Assembly: GCA_050011315.1 (NCBI GenBank)
Contig: JBEKJI010000007.1
Span: 27,897-91,896, forward strand
Origin: Fen-549 sp050011315
Lineage (GTDB): Bacteria > Actinomycetota > Thermoleophilia > Gaiellales > Gaiellaceae
DNA: 64,000 bases
Reading direction: 5' to 3'
Each line of letters starts with the position of its first letter. Position 1 is the stretch's first letter. Below, piece by piece: positions 1-7,962 of this stretch. The notes below the pieces were generated by a model, which saw nothing but the letters and a program-made list of their open reading frames with translations, was not told where the DNA came from and did not search any database. The position numbers and the translations under genes were made by a program.

Positions 1-387
1 GTACACGGCGGCCGCAAGAGCGGGGACGAACTGTCGCCGCTCGTAGAACTGGCTCGAGTACGAGATCCAGCGCCGATCGTTGGTCGGTGATCGCGTCGAT
101 TCGGCGATCGCGTTCGACCGACGAAACTCGACACCCAACTTTCCGAAAAACACCTGATCCACCGCAGCGCTCGAGGAGACACCACGCAGCTCAAGAACTC
201 TCGCCTCGTAGAACATGCTGTCCGGCGACCAACGCGGAGGCTCCGACCAGTAACTCACCGTCGCTGCCGCGCAAAGCGCAACCACGACCACAGGCGCGAG
301 ACGACGTAACAGGCCAGGCGCCGATCCTCGTTTTCGACCGCCGCCCGCACCGTCTGCTCCGAGGCGTTCGGACGGCGCATTTCTCAT
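1..387 (-). CDS. Membrane protein, partial (runs off left edge)
   Basis: An open frame of 129 codons on the minus strand begins with ATG at 387 and is still open at base 1. The N-terminus is basic (GGGRKRG, then LLRR) and leads into one hydrophobic segment at about residues 30-46 (VVVVALCAAATVSYW). An extracytoplasmic stretch follows, with PPRWSPDSMFYEARVLELRG and later SYSSQFYERR. An alternative GTG start lies in frame at 432. The post-membrane DSMFYEARVLELRG pattern recalls multi-pass glycosyltransferase-like membrane proteins, but too little is present to name a family. Reading direction and coding character are clear; function is unknown. Confidence 0.65.
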   Translation of the reverse strand, partial: MRNAPSERLGADGAGGGRKRGSAPGLLRRLAPVVVVALCAAATVSYWSEPPRWSPDSMFYEARVLELRGVSSSAAVDQVFFGKLGVEFRRSNAIAESTRSPTNDRRWISYSSQFYERRQFVPALAAAVY

Positions 388-479
388 GCGGATGCTGTCG
401 GCAAACGGGACATACGACTTGATCGACCTCACTGCAGTGTCGCTATACGGCCCCTTAGAGCGAAGTGGGTCAGCAACGG

Positions 480-598
480 GTGCTTCTCGCGTCTCTGGCG
501 GGTCGCTGGCGGTGCGCGGCCGGAGAGCACAGTGTGAACACACGGGCTCGGAGAGGATCGTGCCGCCAGCGGCGTCAGGCGGCTCCGGGAGGCCGGAC
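480..598 (+). repeat. Structured dispersed repeat, family R1, copy 1
   Basis: A segment of about 110 bases resembles 10012-10122 and the complement of 59990-60108. The closing stem is 504-512 with 563-571 (CGCTGGCGG/CCGCCAGCG), and a small GTG/CAC hairpin lies near 532-541. The core GGAGAGGATCGTGCCGCC is shared with copy 2. It is intergenic beside tRNA-Ala and not coding. Confidence 0.6.
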
Positions 599-636
599 TC
601 CCCGGCCGCACGGAACCGCCGGCCGAGAACGCGAGA

Positions 637-709
637 TGGAGCTAGGCGGATTCGAACCGCCGACCTCCTGGGTGCGATCCAGGCGCTCTCCCAACTGAGC
701 TATAGCCCC
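637..709 (-). tRNA. tRNA-Ala(CGC)
   Basis: A cloverleaf reads on the minus strand. The acceptor stem GGGGCTA pairs with TAGCTCC and contains the G3-U70 pair that identifies alanine tRNAs. The anticodon stem CCTGG/CCAGG encloses loop ATCGCAC, giving anticodon CGC for GCG codons. The T-arm has GGTTCGAATCC. CCA is not encoded. A TAGACT hexamer upstream on the minus strand (near 729) could be the -10 box. Confidence 0.95.
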
Positions 710-815
710 GCGCGGCCACACAGTCTAGCGCCGCTAAACAGTTCTCTCCGCGCCCTACTCCCCCATCCCAGTCCCTGCGAGGATTGGCAAACTGCGGCCC
801 AGCTAGGCTCTTCTC

Positions 816-1472
816 ATGAGGAATGCGGTCGAGAACGCACCGCCTACGGCCGCGGCGATGGAGGCCGGCGAGCGCGCGCAGCTCGAGCGCCGGGTACGCG
901 TGCTGGCCTGGGGTGGGAACGCCTGGCACGTGATCGAGTTCGGCGTCGCCCTCGGAGCGGGCATCGTCGCGGGATCCATCGCTTTGATCGGGTTCGGCTT
1001 CGACAGCCTGATCGAAGCGTTCTCCGGGCTCGTGATCGTATGGTTGTTTTCCGGTGCCGAAGGAAACCGAGGCCTTTCGGAACGCGGCGCGCAGCGGTTG
1101 ATCGCCGCCACGTATTTCGTGCTCTTCGCCTACATCGTCGTCGAGTCGATCCGAGATCTCGCCGGCGGGCACCATCCCGCGACGAGCTGGGTTGGAATCG
1201 GCCTCGCCGCGTTCACCGCACCGACGATGCCGTTGCTTGCGACGGCCAAGCGCCGAATCGGCCGCAGGCTCGCCTCGGTCGCGACGGTCAGCGAGGCCGA
1301 GCAGAATCAAATCTGCGCGTACCTCTCGGTAGCGTTGCTCGTCGGGCTCTTGCTGAACACGCTCGCCGGCTGGTGGTGGGCCGATCCCGTCGCTGCGCTC
1401 GTGATCGCCGCCGTCGCCCTCGACGAGGGTGTCGAAGGCTGGCGCGGCGAGACCTCAAAGACTTGCTGCTAG
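816..1472 (+). CDS. Cation transporter, CDF-like membrane protein
   Basis: The 218-residue protein has five or six hydrophobic segments. The second contains GSIALIGFGFDSLIEAFSG, the arrangement seen in a branch of the cation diffusion facilitator family where an acidic site sits in the second helix. A later segment, ADPVAALVIAAVALDEGVEGW, matches the conserved D-P-x-x-A/G-L helix of CDF proteins. The usual C-terminal cytoplasmic metal-binding domain is missing; the protein ends in SKTCC, two terminal cysteines. Efflux of divalent metals by proton exchange is expected from the family, but the substrate cannot be read from the sequence. It stands alone between tRNA-Ala and a convergent regulator-like gene. 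Confidence 0.75.
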   Translation: MRNAVENAPPTAAAMEAGERAQLERRVRVLAWGGNAWHVIEFGVALGAGIVAGSIALIGFGFDSLIEAFSGLVIVWLFSGAEGNRGLSERGAQRLIAATYFVLFAYIVVESIRDLAGGHHPATSWVGIGLAAFTAPTMPLLATAKRRIGRRLASVATVSEAEQNQICAYLSVALLVGLLLNTLAGWWWADPVAALVIAAVALDEGVEGWRGETSKTCC

Positions 1473-1500
1473 AAGGCCATCGGGGGAGGGCCGTGACCGA

Positions 1501-2502
1501 TCAGCGAGCCCCGGAGGATTCCCGCACGATCAGCTCAACCGGGATCACGAGCTCGATCGGACTCGCGGACGGGTCGACGATCATGCGCAACACGCCTTCG
1601 GCCGCCGCGATTCCCTGGGCGGGGGCGTCCTGCCGCACTGTGGTGAGTCTCGGCGAGACGCGAGTCGCATAGGGAACGTCGTCGAAGCCGACGATGGCGA
1701 TGTCGTCGGGAACGCTGAGGCCGGCCTTCTCGATCGCAGACATGGCGCCGATCGCCATCACGTCGGTGGCCGCGAAGACGGCGTCGGGCCGTTCCTCGAG
1801 CGCCAGCAGCTTCTCCATCGCCGTGACGCCGTCGTGGAGAAAGAAGTCAGCCCCGGCCAGGTAATCCTTGCGCGAAGCAAGACCAACCTCCTCGAGACCG
1901 ATGCGGTAGCCGAGCAAGCGCTCTCCCCCGACGGCATGAGAGAGCGGAGCGTGAATGGTCGCAATCCGGCGCCGGCCGGCCGCGTAGAGGTGACGAACGG
2001 CCTCGACGGCTCCGCCGACGTTGTCCGCCGAGACGTGGCCGAGACGGGGAGCGAGCCCGACATCGTCCACGCCCACGCAGGGAATCTCCGCCTCGAGCAG
2101 CCTGGAGACCCTGTCGTCGTCGGTGGTGAAGCCGTGCAGGATCACGCCGCTCACGCCGCTGTCTCGGCAGCGCCGGAGGTAAGCGTCGGGATCGCGGTCG
2201 ATGGTGGTGAAGAGGAGCAGATCGCAGCCGCTCGCGCGCAGGCGCGACTTGATCCCCTCGAGCAGGCCGAGGAAGATCGGGTGCGGGCTGTTCGAGTACT
2301 CCCAGGTGATCGTCGCCACACCGATCACAAGCGGTTTCGCCGCGGCCGCCAGGGCCTTCTCCTCGGCGAGCGCGTCGGCGCGAGCATGGAAGAGCTCGCG
2401 CTCCCGCGTTTCCTCCTCGATCGCGGCGAGAATCTGGATTGCCGAGCGATCCATTCTTTGGGAATCGACCGTCGCTGGAGGCTGTTGAGTGAAGACCGGC
2501 AC
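1501..2502 (-). CDS. LacI/periplasmic-binding-like sensor protein without HTH
   Basis: From about residue 57 the 333-residue protein is a type I periplasmic-binding fold as in LacI/GalR regulators. It shows PLVIGVATITWEYSN, GVILHGFTTDDDRV, PCVGVDDVG, HVSADNVGGAVEAVRHL, PDAVFAATDVMAIGAM and VPDDIAIVGFDDVPYA, followed by PRLTTVRQD. The usual N-terminal helix-turn-helix (T-I-x-D-V-A-x-x-A-G-V-S) is absent. It is replaced by an acidic helical stretch of about 55 residues, and only about 80 bases separate the start from the next gene, so no HTH is hidden upstream in frame. It may sense a sugar and act through a partner, or be a decayed regulator. Confidence 0.8.
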   Translation of the reverse strand: MPVFTQQPPATVDSQRMDRSAIQILAAIEEETRERELFHARADALAEEKALAAAAKPLVIGVATITWEYSNSPHPIFLGLLEGIKSRLRASGCDLLLFTTIDRDPDAYLRRCRDSGVSGVILHGFTTDDDRVSRLLEAEIPCVGVDDVGLAPRLGHVSADNVGGAVEAVRHLYAAGRRRIATIHAPLSHAVGGERLLGYRIGLEEVGLASRKDYLAGADFFLHDGVTAMEKLLALEERPDAVFAATDVMAIGAMSAIEKAGLSVPDDIAIVGFDDVPYATRVSPRLTTVRQDAPAQGIAAAEGVLRMIVDPSASPIELVIPVELIVRESSGAR

Positions 2503-2585
2503 CGCAAGCCCTTCAACTCATCCTAGAACTACCTGCGATGAGAACTCCAGCCCGATATGCGGCGACAGCCCTGATCGAAACGGCG

Positions 2586-3272
2586 TCAGTGACGTCGCTC
2601 GACGCGTGAGCCGCCGACCACCTGATCACCGTAGTCGCCGAAACGCACCAGAGCCTTGAAGCCGCCGTCGTAGTCACGCGCCCAGAGCACGAGCCGGGCG
2701 CCCTGGCCGCCGACCGAGCAGCGTTCCTCGCCTTCGGGATCGAGACCGCGCCAGATGCGTACGAACGGGTTTTGCTCCCACTCCCTGGCCACGCTCGTCT
2801 CATCGGAATGCCCGGGCAGGAGGCGCGTCTCGGGCGGGAGGGTGAGTAGAACCTCCATGATCGAACGACGCAAATCGGCATAGCTCGAGCCCGAGCCGCC
2901 GACCGATCCGGCGAAGAGCGTGTCGCCACTGAAGCAGAAGCTGCCGTCGACGAGGAAGGAGAGCGAATCGTTGCTGTGCCCCGGCGTGGGCAAGACCTCG
3001 ATCGTGAGTCCTCCGGTTTGGAACGGATCGCGCGGCCGCTCGACCGTCTCGAGGCCGAAGCGGCGCCTGAGTGTCTCGTTGCCCGCGGTGTGATCGCCGT
3101 GCCCGTGCGTGACCAGTAGGTGGGTGACGGTCAGCTCCCGCTCCTCGATCGACCGCAGCAGAGGCTCGAGCGGGGCGCCGCTGTCGACGAACACGCCCGT
3201 TCCGCCGGGGCGGTCGGCAACCAGGTAGGCATTCGAGAGCCAGCCCGGATGCATGCTCCGCTCGACGATCAC
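2586..3272 (-). CDS. MBL-fold metallohydrolase (glyoxalase II-like)
   Basis: This 228-residue protein carries the metallo-beta-lactamase signature THGHGDHTAG at about residue 55, then PTPGHSNDSLSF, CFSGDTLFAGSVGG and LLPGHSDET. These supply the histidines and aspartates of a dinuclear zinc site. The organisation is that of glyoxalase II and related thioester or lactone hydrolases in the cytoplasm. The last 40 residues (ARLVLWARDYDGGFKALVRFG) form a short extra domain that I do not recognise. The exact substrate is unknown. Confidence 0.85.
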   Translation of the reverse strand: MIVERSMHPGWLSNAYLVADRPGGTGVFVDSGAPLEPLLRSIEERELTVTHLLVTHGHGDHTAGNETLRRRFGLETVERPRDPFQTGGLTIEVLPTPGHSNDSLSFLVDGSFCFSGDTLFAGSVGGSGSSYADLRRSIMEVLLTLPPETRLLPGHSDETSVAREWEQNPFVRIWRGLDPEGEERCSVGGQGARLVLWARDYDGGFKALVRFGDYGDQVVGGSRVERRH

Positions 3273-3280
3273 GTCCTCAG

Positions 3281-3613
3281 TCCCCCGTCAGGTGATGCTT
3301 CCGAGATTCTGGGTCGCTAGCACCAAGCGATGCAAGGGAGCTCGTCTGGGGACGGAGGGGCGCCGGATGAGTGCGAGATCGTGGTTCGAGGCTAGGACGC
3401 AGGGCGCATTCGTATCGGTCAGAGATACGGATGCGCTCGAGGACAACGTCCTCGTGCCGCGAGATCGTGCTCAGCCGGCGTTTCTCTGTTTCTGGCCGAG
3501 CTCCGAAGCAGGGAGTGTTCATACCTGAATGGTATGGGCGCGACTGAGGACACAGCAGCGCGCCGCGTGATAGCGGGCCAGAAGCCGGAGCGCATTGCCT
3601 GACGGGGGACTAG
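3281..3613. repeat. MITE-like element with imperfect terminal inverted repeats
   Basis: The left end (AGTCCCCCGTCAGG, from about 3283) is repeated in inverse orientation at the right end (ends near 3613). Similarity continues inward for about 45 bases with small gaps (ATGC, TTCTGG, CGCTA, CAC). The interior holds a short palindrome, GAGGACAACGTCCTC, near 3438. No convincing gene lies inside. Target-site duplication could not be defined. Confidence 0.4.
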
Positions 3614-3626
3614 GCTAATTGATCCA

Positions 3627-4505
3627 GTGCTCGCTGCTCTCACGCTCCCAGAGGACTTCCCCCGCCGCGTCAAGGCGATCGCCACCGATCTCGACCGAAC
3701 GCTGATCGGGGAGGACTACAACCTCCACGACCGCACCATCGCGGCGATAACGGCCGCGCGCGCGGCCGGGATCCACGTGGTGATCGTGACCGGACGCATG
3801 TTCCGCTCGGTTCGCCGCTACTGCGAACGGGCCGGCCTCGACGACCCGGTCGTCTGTTACCAGGGCGCCGTTGTCGCCGATCCCGTCAGCGGGCGCTTTC
3901 TCCGCCACGTCGCGATCACGCTCGAGCTGGCGCACGAGGCGATCGGCACGATCGAGCAGGAAGGGTTCAGTCTGAACTGCTACGTCGACGACAACCTCTA
4001 CGTCTCGGTGATGACACCGGAGGCCCGTCGCTACGCCGATTTCCAGCAGATCCCGATCGAAACCGTGGGCGATCTGCTCACCTGGCTCGACAAGCCTCCG
4101 ACGAAGCTCGTCGTCATCGGCGAGCCCGAGGCTCTGGACGGGCTCGGCGAGCGGCTGCGGGAGCGCTTCGCCGGGCGCCTCTACATCTCCAAATCGCTGC
4201 CCTTCTTCCTCGAGTTGGCCAGCCCGGAGGTGTCTAAGGGCTCGGGGCTCGGCTTTGTGGCCGAGCAGCTCGGTTTCAAAGCCGAGGAGACCGTCGCCTT
4301 CGGAGACGGAGAGAACGACATCGAGCTACTCGACTGGGCCGGTTACGCGGTCGCGGTCGCCAATGCCGACGTCAGGGTGCTATCCGGCGCCGATTTCGTC
4401 TGCCCGCCCGTGACCGACGAAGGGGTTGCGCAGACAATCGAGGCCATGCTGGCTTCCGGCATCGGCCCGATGGGGTCTCGACCGCTGCAGTCCTCCGCCC
4501 CGTAG
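3627..4505 (+). CDS. HAD-superfamily phosphatase, Cof-type
   Basis: The GTG-started, 292-residue protein has HAD motif I as ATDLDRTLIG (about residue 23), motif II VIVTGRMF, a type IIB cap in the middle, a lysine region at SPEVSKGSGLGFV, and motif III/IV VAFGDGENDIELLDWAG. This is the Cof/YbjI-like class that dephosphorylates sugar phosphates or cofactor precursors in the cytoplasm. Its stop is only 11 bases before serS, so the two are probably co-transcribed. The substrate cannot be inferred. Confidence 0.88.
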   Translation: MLAALTLPEDFPRRVKAIATDLDRTLIGEDYNLHDRTIAAITAARAAGIHVVIVTGRMFRSVRRYCERAGLDDPVVCYQGAVVADPVSGRFLRHVAITLELAHEAIGTIEQEGFSLNCYVDDNLYVSVMTPEARRYADFQQIPIETVGDLLTWLDKPPTKLVVIGEPEALDGLGERLRERFAGRLYISKSLPFFLELASPEVSKGSGLGFVAEQLGFKAEETVAFGDGENDIELLDWAGYAVAVANADVRVLSGADFVCPPVTDEGVAQTIEAMLASGIGPMGSRPLQSSAP

Positions 4506-4515
4506 ACTTGCGGCC

Positions 4516-5733
4516 GTGATCGACCTCAAAGCAGCTCGCTCCGATCCCGGCGGCTTTCGCGCTGCGCTTTCACGTAAGGGCGGCGTCGAAGCCTTCGACC
4601 AGTTGATCGAAGCCGACCGGCGCTGGCTCGAGCTGGTACCGCAGGTGGACGAGCTGCGCAGCCTGACGAAGCCCAAGGGAAAGCCCACTCCCGAGGAGCT
4701 CGAGCAGTTGAAGCAGGCGAAGGCGAAGCTGCAGCGCCTGGAGGAGGAGCTGGCGGATGCCGAAGCCACGCGCGAGGCGGCCCTGGCGCTGGTTCCGAAC
4801 CCTCCCCACCCCGATGTCCCCGACGGAGACAGCGACGAGGATGCCGTCGAGCTCAGGCGCGTCGGCGAGCCACGCTCGATCGCAAACCCGCGCAGCCACC
4901 TCGAGCTCGGCCGCTTCGACATGGAGCGGGCCACCCGGGTGTCCGGTGCGCGCTTCGGATACATGATCGGCGATACTGCGCTGCTCGCACTCGCGCTCTA
5001 CCGCTTCGCCCTCGATCTGCTCGGCAGCAAGGGCTTCGTACCGGTGTTGCCGCCCGTGCTCGTGCGCGAAGAGGCGATGTTCGGTACAGGCTTCTTCCCG
5101 ACCGACAAGGCGAACATCTACGAGATCGGCTCGGACGGGCTCTACCTCACCGGCACCTCCGAGGTCGCGCTCGCCGGACTGCACATGAGCGAGGTGCTCG
5201 AGTCGAAGGATTTGCCGCTCCGCTACGCCGGCTACTCGACCTGCTTCCGGCGCGAGGCCGGTGCGGCCGGCAAGGAGACGCACGGCATGTTCCGCGTGCA
5301 CCAGTTCGAGAAGGTCGAGATGTACGTCTACACGCGCCCGGAAGAGTCCTGGCAAGAGCACGAGCACATGGTCGCGATCGAAGAGGAGATCCTGCAGAAG
5401 CTCGGGCTCCCCTACCGCGCGGTCGATATCCCCGCCGGCGACCTCGGCGCTCCGGCAGCCAGGAAGATCGATCTTGAAGTCTGGTTCCCCGGCCAGGAGC
5501 GCTACCGCGAGGTCACCTCCTGCTCGAACACGACCGACTACCAGGCGCGCCGGCTCAAGGTCAGATACCGGGGCGAGCGCGGCCTCGAGCCGGTGCACAC
5601 GCTGAACGGGACTGCCACCGTCGGGCGCATGCTGCTCGCTCTACTCGAGAACGGCCAGCAGGAAGACGGCGGTGTCGCCGTTCCGAAGGCGCTCGTGAAA
5701 TTCGGAGCGCCGGCCGAGTTCGCTCGCCAGTAG
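4516..5733 (+). CDS. serS: Seryl-tRNA synthetase
   Basis: The 405-residue class II synthetase charges tRNA-Ser with serine. The GTG at 4516 gives the typical beginning V-I-D-L-K-A-A-R. Residues 30-100 form the long antiparallel coiled-coil arm that grips the tRNA-Ser variable loop (EELEQLKQAKAKLQRLEEEL). Motif 2 is FRREAGAAGKETHGMFRVHQ and motif 3 includes NGTATVGRMLLALLENGQ; TGTSEVAL and SCSNTTDYQARR are also diagnostic. Four tRNA-Ser genes lie within the next 26 kb, the nearest 235 bases downstream. Confidence 0.97.
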   Translation: MIDLKAARSDPGGFRAALSRKGGVEAFDQLIEADRRWLELVPQVDELRSLTKPKGKPTPEELEQLKQAKAKLQRLEEELADAEATREAALALVPNPPHPDVPDGDSDEDAVELRRVGEPRSIANPRSHLELGRFDMERATRVSGARFGYMIGDTALLALALYRFALDLLGSKGFVPVLPPVLVREEAMFGTGFFPTDKANIYEIGSDGLYLTGTSEVALAGLHMSEVLESKDLPLRYAGYSTCFRREAGAAGKETHGMFRVHQFEKVEMYVYTRPEESWQEHEHMVAIEEEILQKLGLPYRAVDIPAGDLGAPAARKIDLEVWFPGQERYREVTSCSNTTDYQARRLKVRYRGERGLEPVHTLNGTATVGRMLLALLENGQQEDGGVAVPKALVKFGAPAEFARQ

Positions 5734-5738
5734 CCGGC

Positions 5739-5756
5739 GGAAATCTGGCGATTTCC
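5739..5756 (+). terminator. Hairpin after serS (GGAAATC family)
   Basis: GGAAATC-TGGC-GATTTCC lies just after the serS stop. It belongs to the dispersed GAAATC/GAAAGT hairpin family seen after tRNAs and genes in this window. No U-tract follows, so termination is inferred. Confidence 0.4.
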
Positions 5757-5887
5757 ACCAGAGACACTCGCGGGGATCGAGTGCGAAGCACGCCGATCCG
5801 CGCGCTGCCGCCGCGATTTCGCTGTCCCATGCGCGTCCCGAACCCCGCAGAACACACGCGGTAAGCCCGCTACGCTTCTAGAACATC

Positions 5888-5920
5888 GAGCTGAGCGCAC
5901 GGCGAAGCCGTGCTCAGCTC
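5888..5920. terminator. Hairpin, GCTGAGC/GCTCAGC family
   Basis: A strong inverted repeat GAGCTGAGC...GCTCAGCTC encloses an inner CACGGC-GAA-GCCGTG stem. Related hairpins occur at 11904-11938 and 13315-13349. It probably acts as a bidirectional terminator between serS and tRNA-Ser(TGA). Confidence 0.45.
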
Positions 5921-5967
5921 ATACTTCGGACTCCGGCGAGAATCGTAAGATTGTCGCCGGCAATAAA

Positions 5968-6054
5968 GGCGGGGTGCCGGAGCGGTCGAACGGGGCGGTC
6001 TTGAAAACCGTTGGGGGTTCACGCCCCTCCTGGGTTCGAATCCCAGCCCCGCCG
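5968..6054 (+). tRNA. tRNA-Ser(TGA)
   Basis: A class II tRNA with acceptor GGCGGGG/CCCCGCC, a long variable arm (GGGGGTTCACGCCCC) and anticodon loop CTTGAAA gives anticodon TGA for TCA codons. The T-arm has GGTTCGAATCC. The discriminator is G and CCA is not encoded. Confidence 0.96.
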
Positions 6055-6058
6055 AATA

Positions 6059-6108
6059 GCCGCCGGAAATCCGCTCCCCTGTCGGGGAGCATGACGATTT
6101 CCGGCGGC
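6059..6108 (+). terminator. Two-tier hairpin after tRNA-Ser(TGA)
   Basis: The outer stem GCCGCCGGAAATC/GATTTCCGGCGGC encloses an inner GCTCCCC-TGTC-GGGGAGC stem. It starts five bases after the tRNA and is the likely terminator. It is a member of the GAAATC hairpin family. Confidence 0.55.
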
Positions 6109-6305
6109 GCGTACGCAAGCAATGGGCCACGACTGGCGTCGCGAGCCCCTCGCCGGTTCCTCGCTGCGTAGCGGGCTAACCGCGATCGGAGGCGGGGTCG
6201 CAATGGTCGGAGACGACTATTGCAAGCCGCGGACGCGTTTCCTGTTTACCCTCGCAACCGGACGGGCAAGAGGGCGATCGAACCGTGCGAAGCGAGGAAG
6301 GGTCG

Positions 6306-6452
6306 ATGAGCGAATACGAGGACGACTTCAACCTCGGCAAGAGGACGCTCGAAGAAGATTTCCTCGAGGGAGACCGGGACGAGTCCGAATCGGAAGCGTT
6401 CGGTTACGACGAAGACGGTCTCGGGCCTGACAACTGGGACGACGAGGTCTAG
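6306..6452 (+). CDS. Small acidic protein (48 aa), unknown function
   Basis: An AGGAAGG ribosome binding site sits about seven bases before the ATG. The 48-residue product is very acidic: it begins MSEYEDDFNLGKRTLEED and ends PDNWDDEV, with more than a third Asp/Glu. Start, RBS and composition support a real gene that is too short for routine calling. I do not recognise the family. It stands alone between tRNA-Ser(TGA) and a structured intergenic region. Confidence 0.55.
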   Translation: MSEYEDDFNLGKRTLEEDFLEGDRDESESEAFGYDEDGLGPDNWDDEV

Positions 6453-6661
6453 ATATCCCTCGAAGGGGTGATACGGGCGGCTCCGGTAGGCCGCTCTCGG
6501 GCCTTATCTGCGCCCGAATGCCGCTTTCTCTCGCTCGAACCGGCCCGAAAGGCCAGGAAGGACGAGGGGCGGCAACGTAGAAGGCGTGAGGGACTTATCG
6601 GGTCACCGGCGTGTAGCGACCGGTAGAGCCAAACGAGTACACCCCTTCATCCCTCCCACCA
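6453..6661 (+). other. Intergenic stretch with possible RNA structure
   Basis: No gene is seen. Two nested stems can be drawn: GGGCG near 6469 with CGCCC near 6511, enclosing GCGGC/GCCGC, and ACCGG/CCGGT at about 6612-6632. It precedes a strong hairpin (6662-6692) and the secreted-protein gene at 6820. It matches no riboswitch class that I can recall. Confidence 0.25.
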
Positions 6662-6692
6662 CCTGAGGAGCCTCCCCGCGGGGCTCCTCAGG
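6662..6692 (+). terminator. Strong GC hairpin, probable terminator
   Basis: An 11-bp perfect stem CCTGAGGAGCC/GGCTCCTCAGG with a GC-rich loop is followed by ATTTAAG. It probably ends transcription from the 6306 region before the gene at 6820. Confidence 0.6.
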
Positions 6693-6819
6693 ATTTAAGC
6701 CCTAGGCGATCGCGATCGCGCGCTACGAGGTACCCTTTTTGGGTTAAAGAGCTAAGCAGAGAAAGCCGATCCTATTGCCGTTGTCACCGTTTGCGTCCGC
6801 GCGTTGGAGGTGGGTCAAT

Positions 6820-7887
6820 ATGCGGCGAGCCAGCCGTGGGTTCCTTCGTCTTTTCGTTTTGGGATGTGTTGTGGCCTTGAGCGGCTTGTTCGCGGCCCAG
6901 GCAAGCGCATCGCAGCTCATCAGTAACGTCCCAACTCGCATCGACACGCGCACCGTAAGTATCAAAGTGAACAAAAAGGGGCTCGCCTTGCTCACCTTCA
7001 AGGTCAAGGGTCGCGTGCAGCACATACTCGCGCGCGGCGCGATCAACGCGCGCCCGCCCCTCAAGGGCGGCAAACAGGTGAAGTTCCAGCTCGACTACAA
7101 GGGCGGCTGGGGTTTCTTCCACGACGCCAAGTACTGGAAGAATCACTTCGGAGCGAACATCTGCGGTCCCTACACTCCGGACACGGGGACCACCACAACG
7201 ACCACCACCACCACAGGGACCAACCCAGGGGACTACACACAGGGCGACACTCCGAGCAACACCCAGCCCGAAAAATCGGGCAAGCTAGATCCGCGCATCC
7301 TCATCTACGCCTGCACGACACCCGACGGCTCCCACTGGGCACTCCAGAGCTGGCAGCGCCGGCTCCGCTGCTACGGGCAGACGAACAAGGCCTACAACAA
7401 GGTCTGGGAGCTGCGCTTGGCACACTGGAACACCGAGCTTCCGAAGCTTGAGATCAAGTTCGACTGGCAGTCGTGGGGCACCCGGCACTACGATCACCTC
7501 TGGGGACGGTTCACCTATCTGGGTAAACCTGTCTACGGCTTCAAGAGCACCAAGGCCGGCGCACCCCTCGACGACTGGGGCCGCAACGTGTACCTCGAAA
7601 CCTTCAACTCCCCTTACGGTCCGGGTTGGAGGCACGAGAACGCCTTCCTCACCCATAGGCCGACCAGCGCCTTCTGCTACGTCGTAACCAAACACAAAAC
7701 CGCATCCCGCACGTTCCCGGCCGGTGCGGGAGAGAAGTACCGCGCCACGGTCGTTGGGCCCGGGGTAGCTCCCGACGTCACCTGGGAGGGAAATGAGCCC
7801 GGCCCATACGATTCAGTGCTAGACGCGCAGGCGAATGCACAGCAGCGGATAGATCTCGCAGGCGACTCGGCTTGCCAGATCAGATGA
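6820..7887 (+). CDS. Secreted protein of unknown function
   Basis: The ATG at 6820 is chosen because GGAGGTG lies eight bases upstream and a signal peptide follows directly (MRRASRGFLRLF, hydrophobic core, cleavage near ASAS). The mature protein of about 325 residues has a Thr-rich linker (TGTTTTTTTTTGT, near residue 125) between two parts. The second part is rich in Trp and Tyr (WGTRHYDHLWGRFTYLG) and has several cysteines that could form disulfides. No family is recognised. It is probably an exported or surface protein. Confidence 0.75.
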   Translation: MRRASRGFLRLFVLGCVVALSGLFAAQASASQLISNVPTRIDTRTVSIKVNKKGLALLTFKVKGRVQHILARGAINARPPLKGGKQVKFQLDYKGGWGFFHDAKYWKNHFGANICGPYTPDTGTTTTTTTTTGTNPGDYTQGDTPSNTQPEKSGKLDPRILIYACTTPDGSHWALQSWQRRLRCYGQTNKAYNKVWELRLAHWNTELPKLEIKFDWQSWGTRHYDHLWGRFTYLGKPVYGFKSTKAGAPLDDWGRNVYLETFNSPYGPGWRHENAFLTHRPTSAFCYVVTKHKTASRTFPAGAGEKYRATVVGPGVAPDVTWEGNEPGPYDSVLDAQANAQQRIDLAGDSACQIR

Positions 7888-7962
7888 CGGCGCCCGGCGA
7901 AACGGGCTGACCGCCGCCAACCTATCCGACTGCCGGTCGCGACTCGACCGTATGATCGAGGC

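Noticed and set aside
386..1672. A 428-codon open frame on the plus strand
   Set aside because: It runs through tRNA-Ala antisense and through the transporter gene in another frame. Its product is Arg-rich low-complexity, typical of GC-rich shadow frames.
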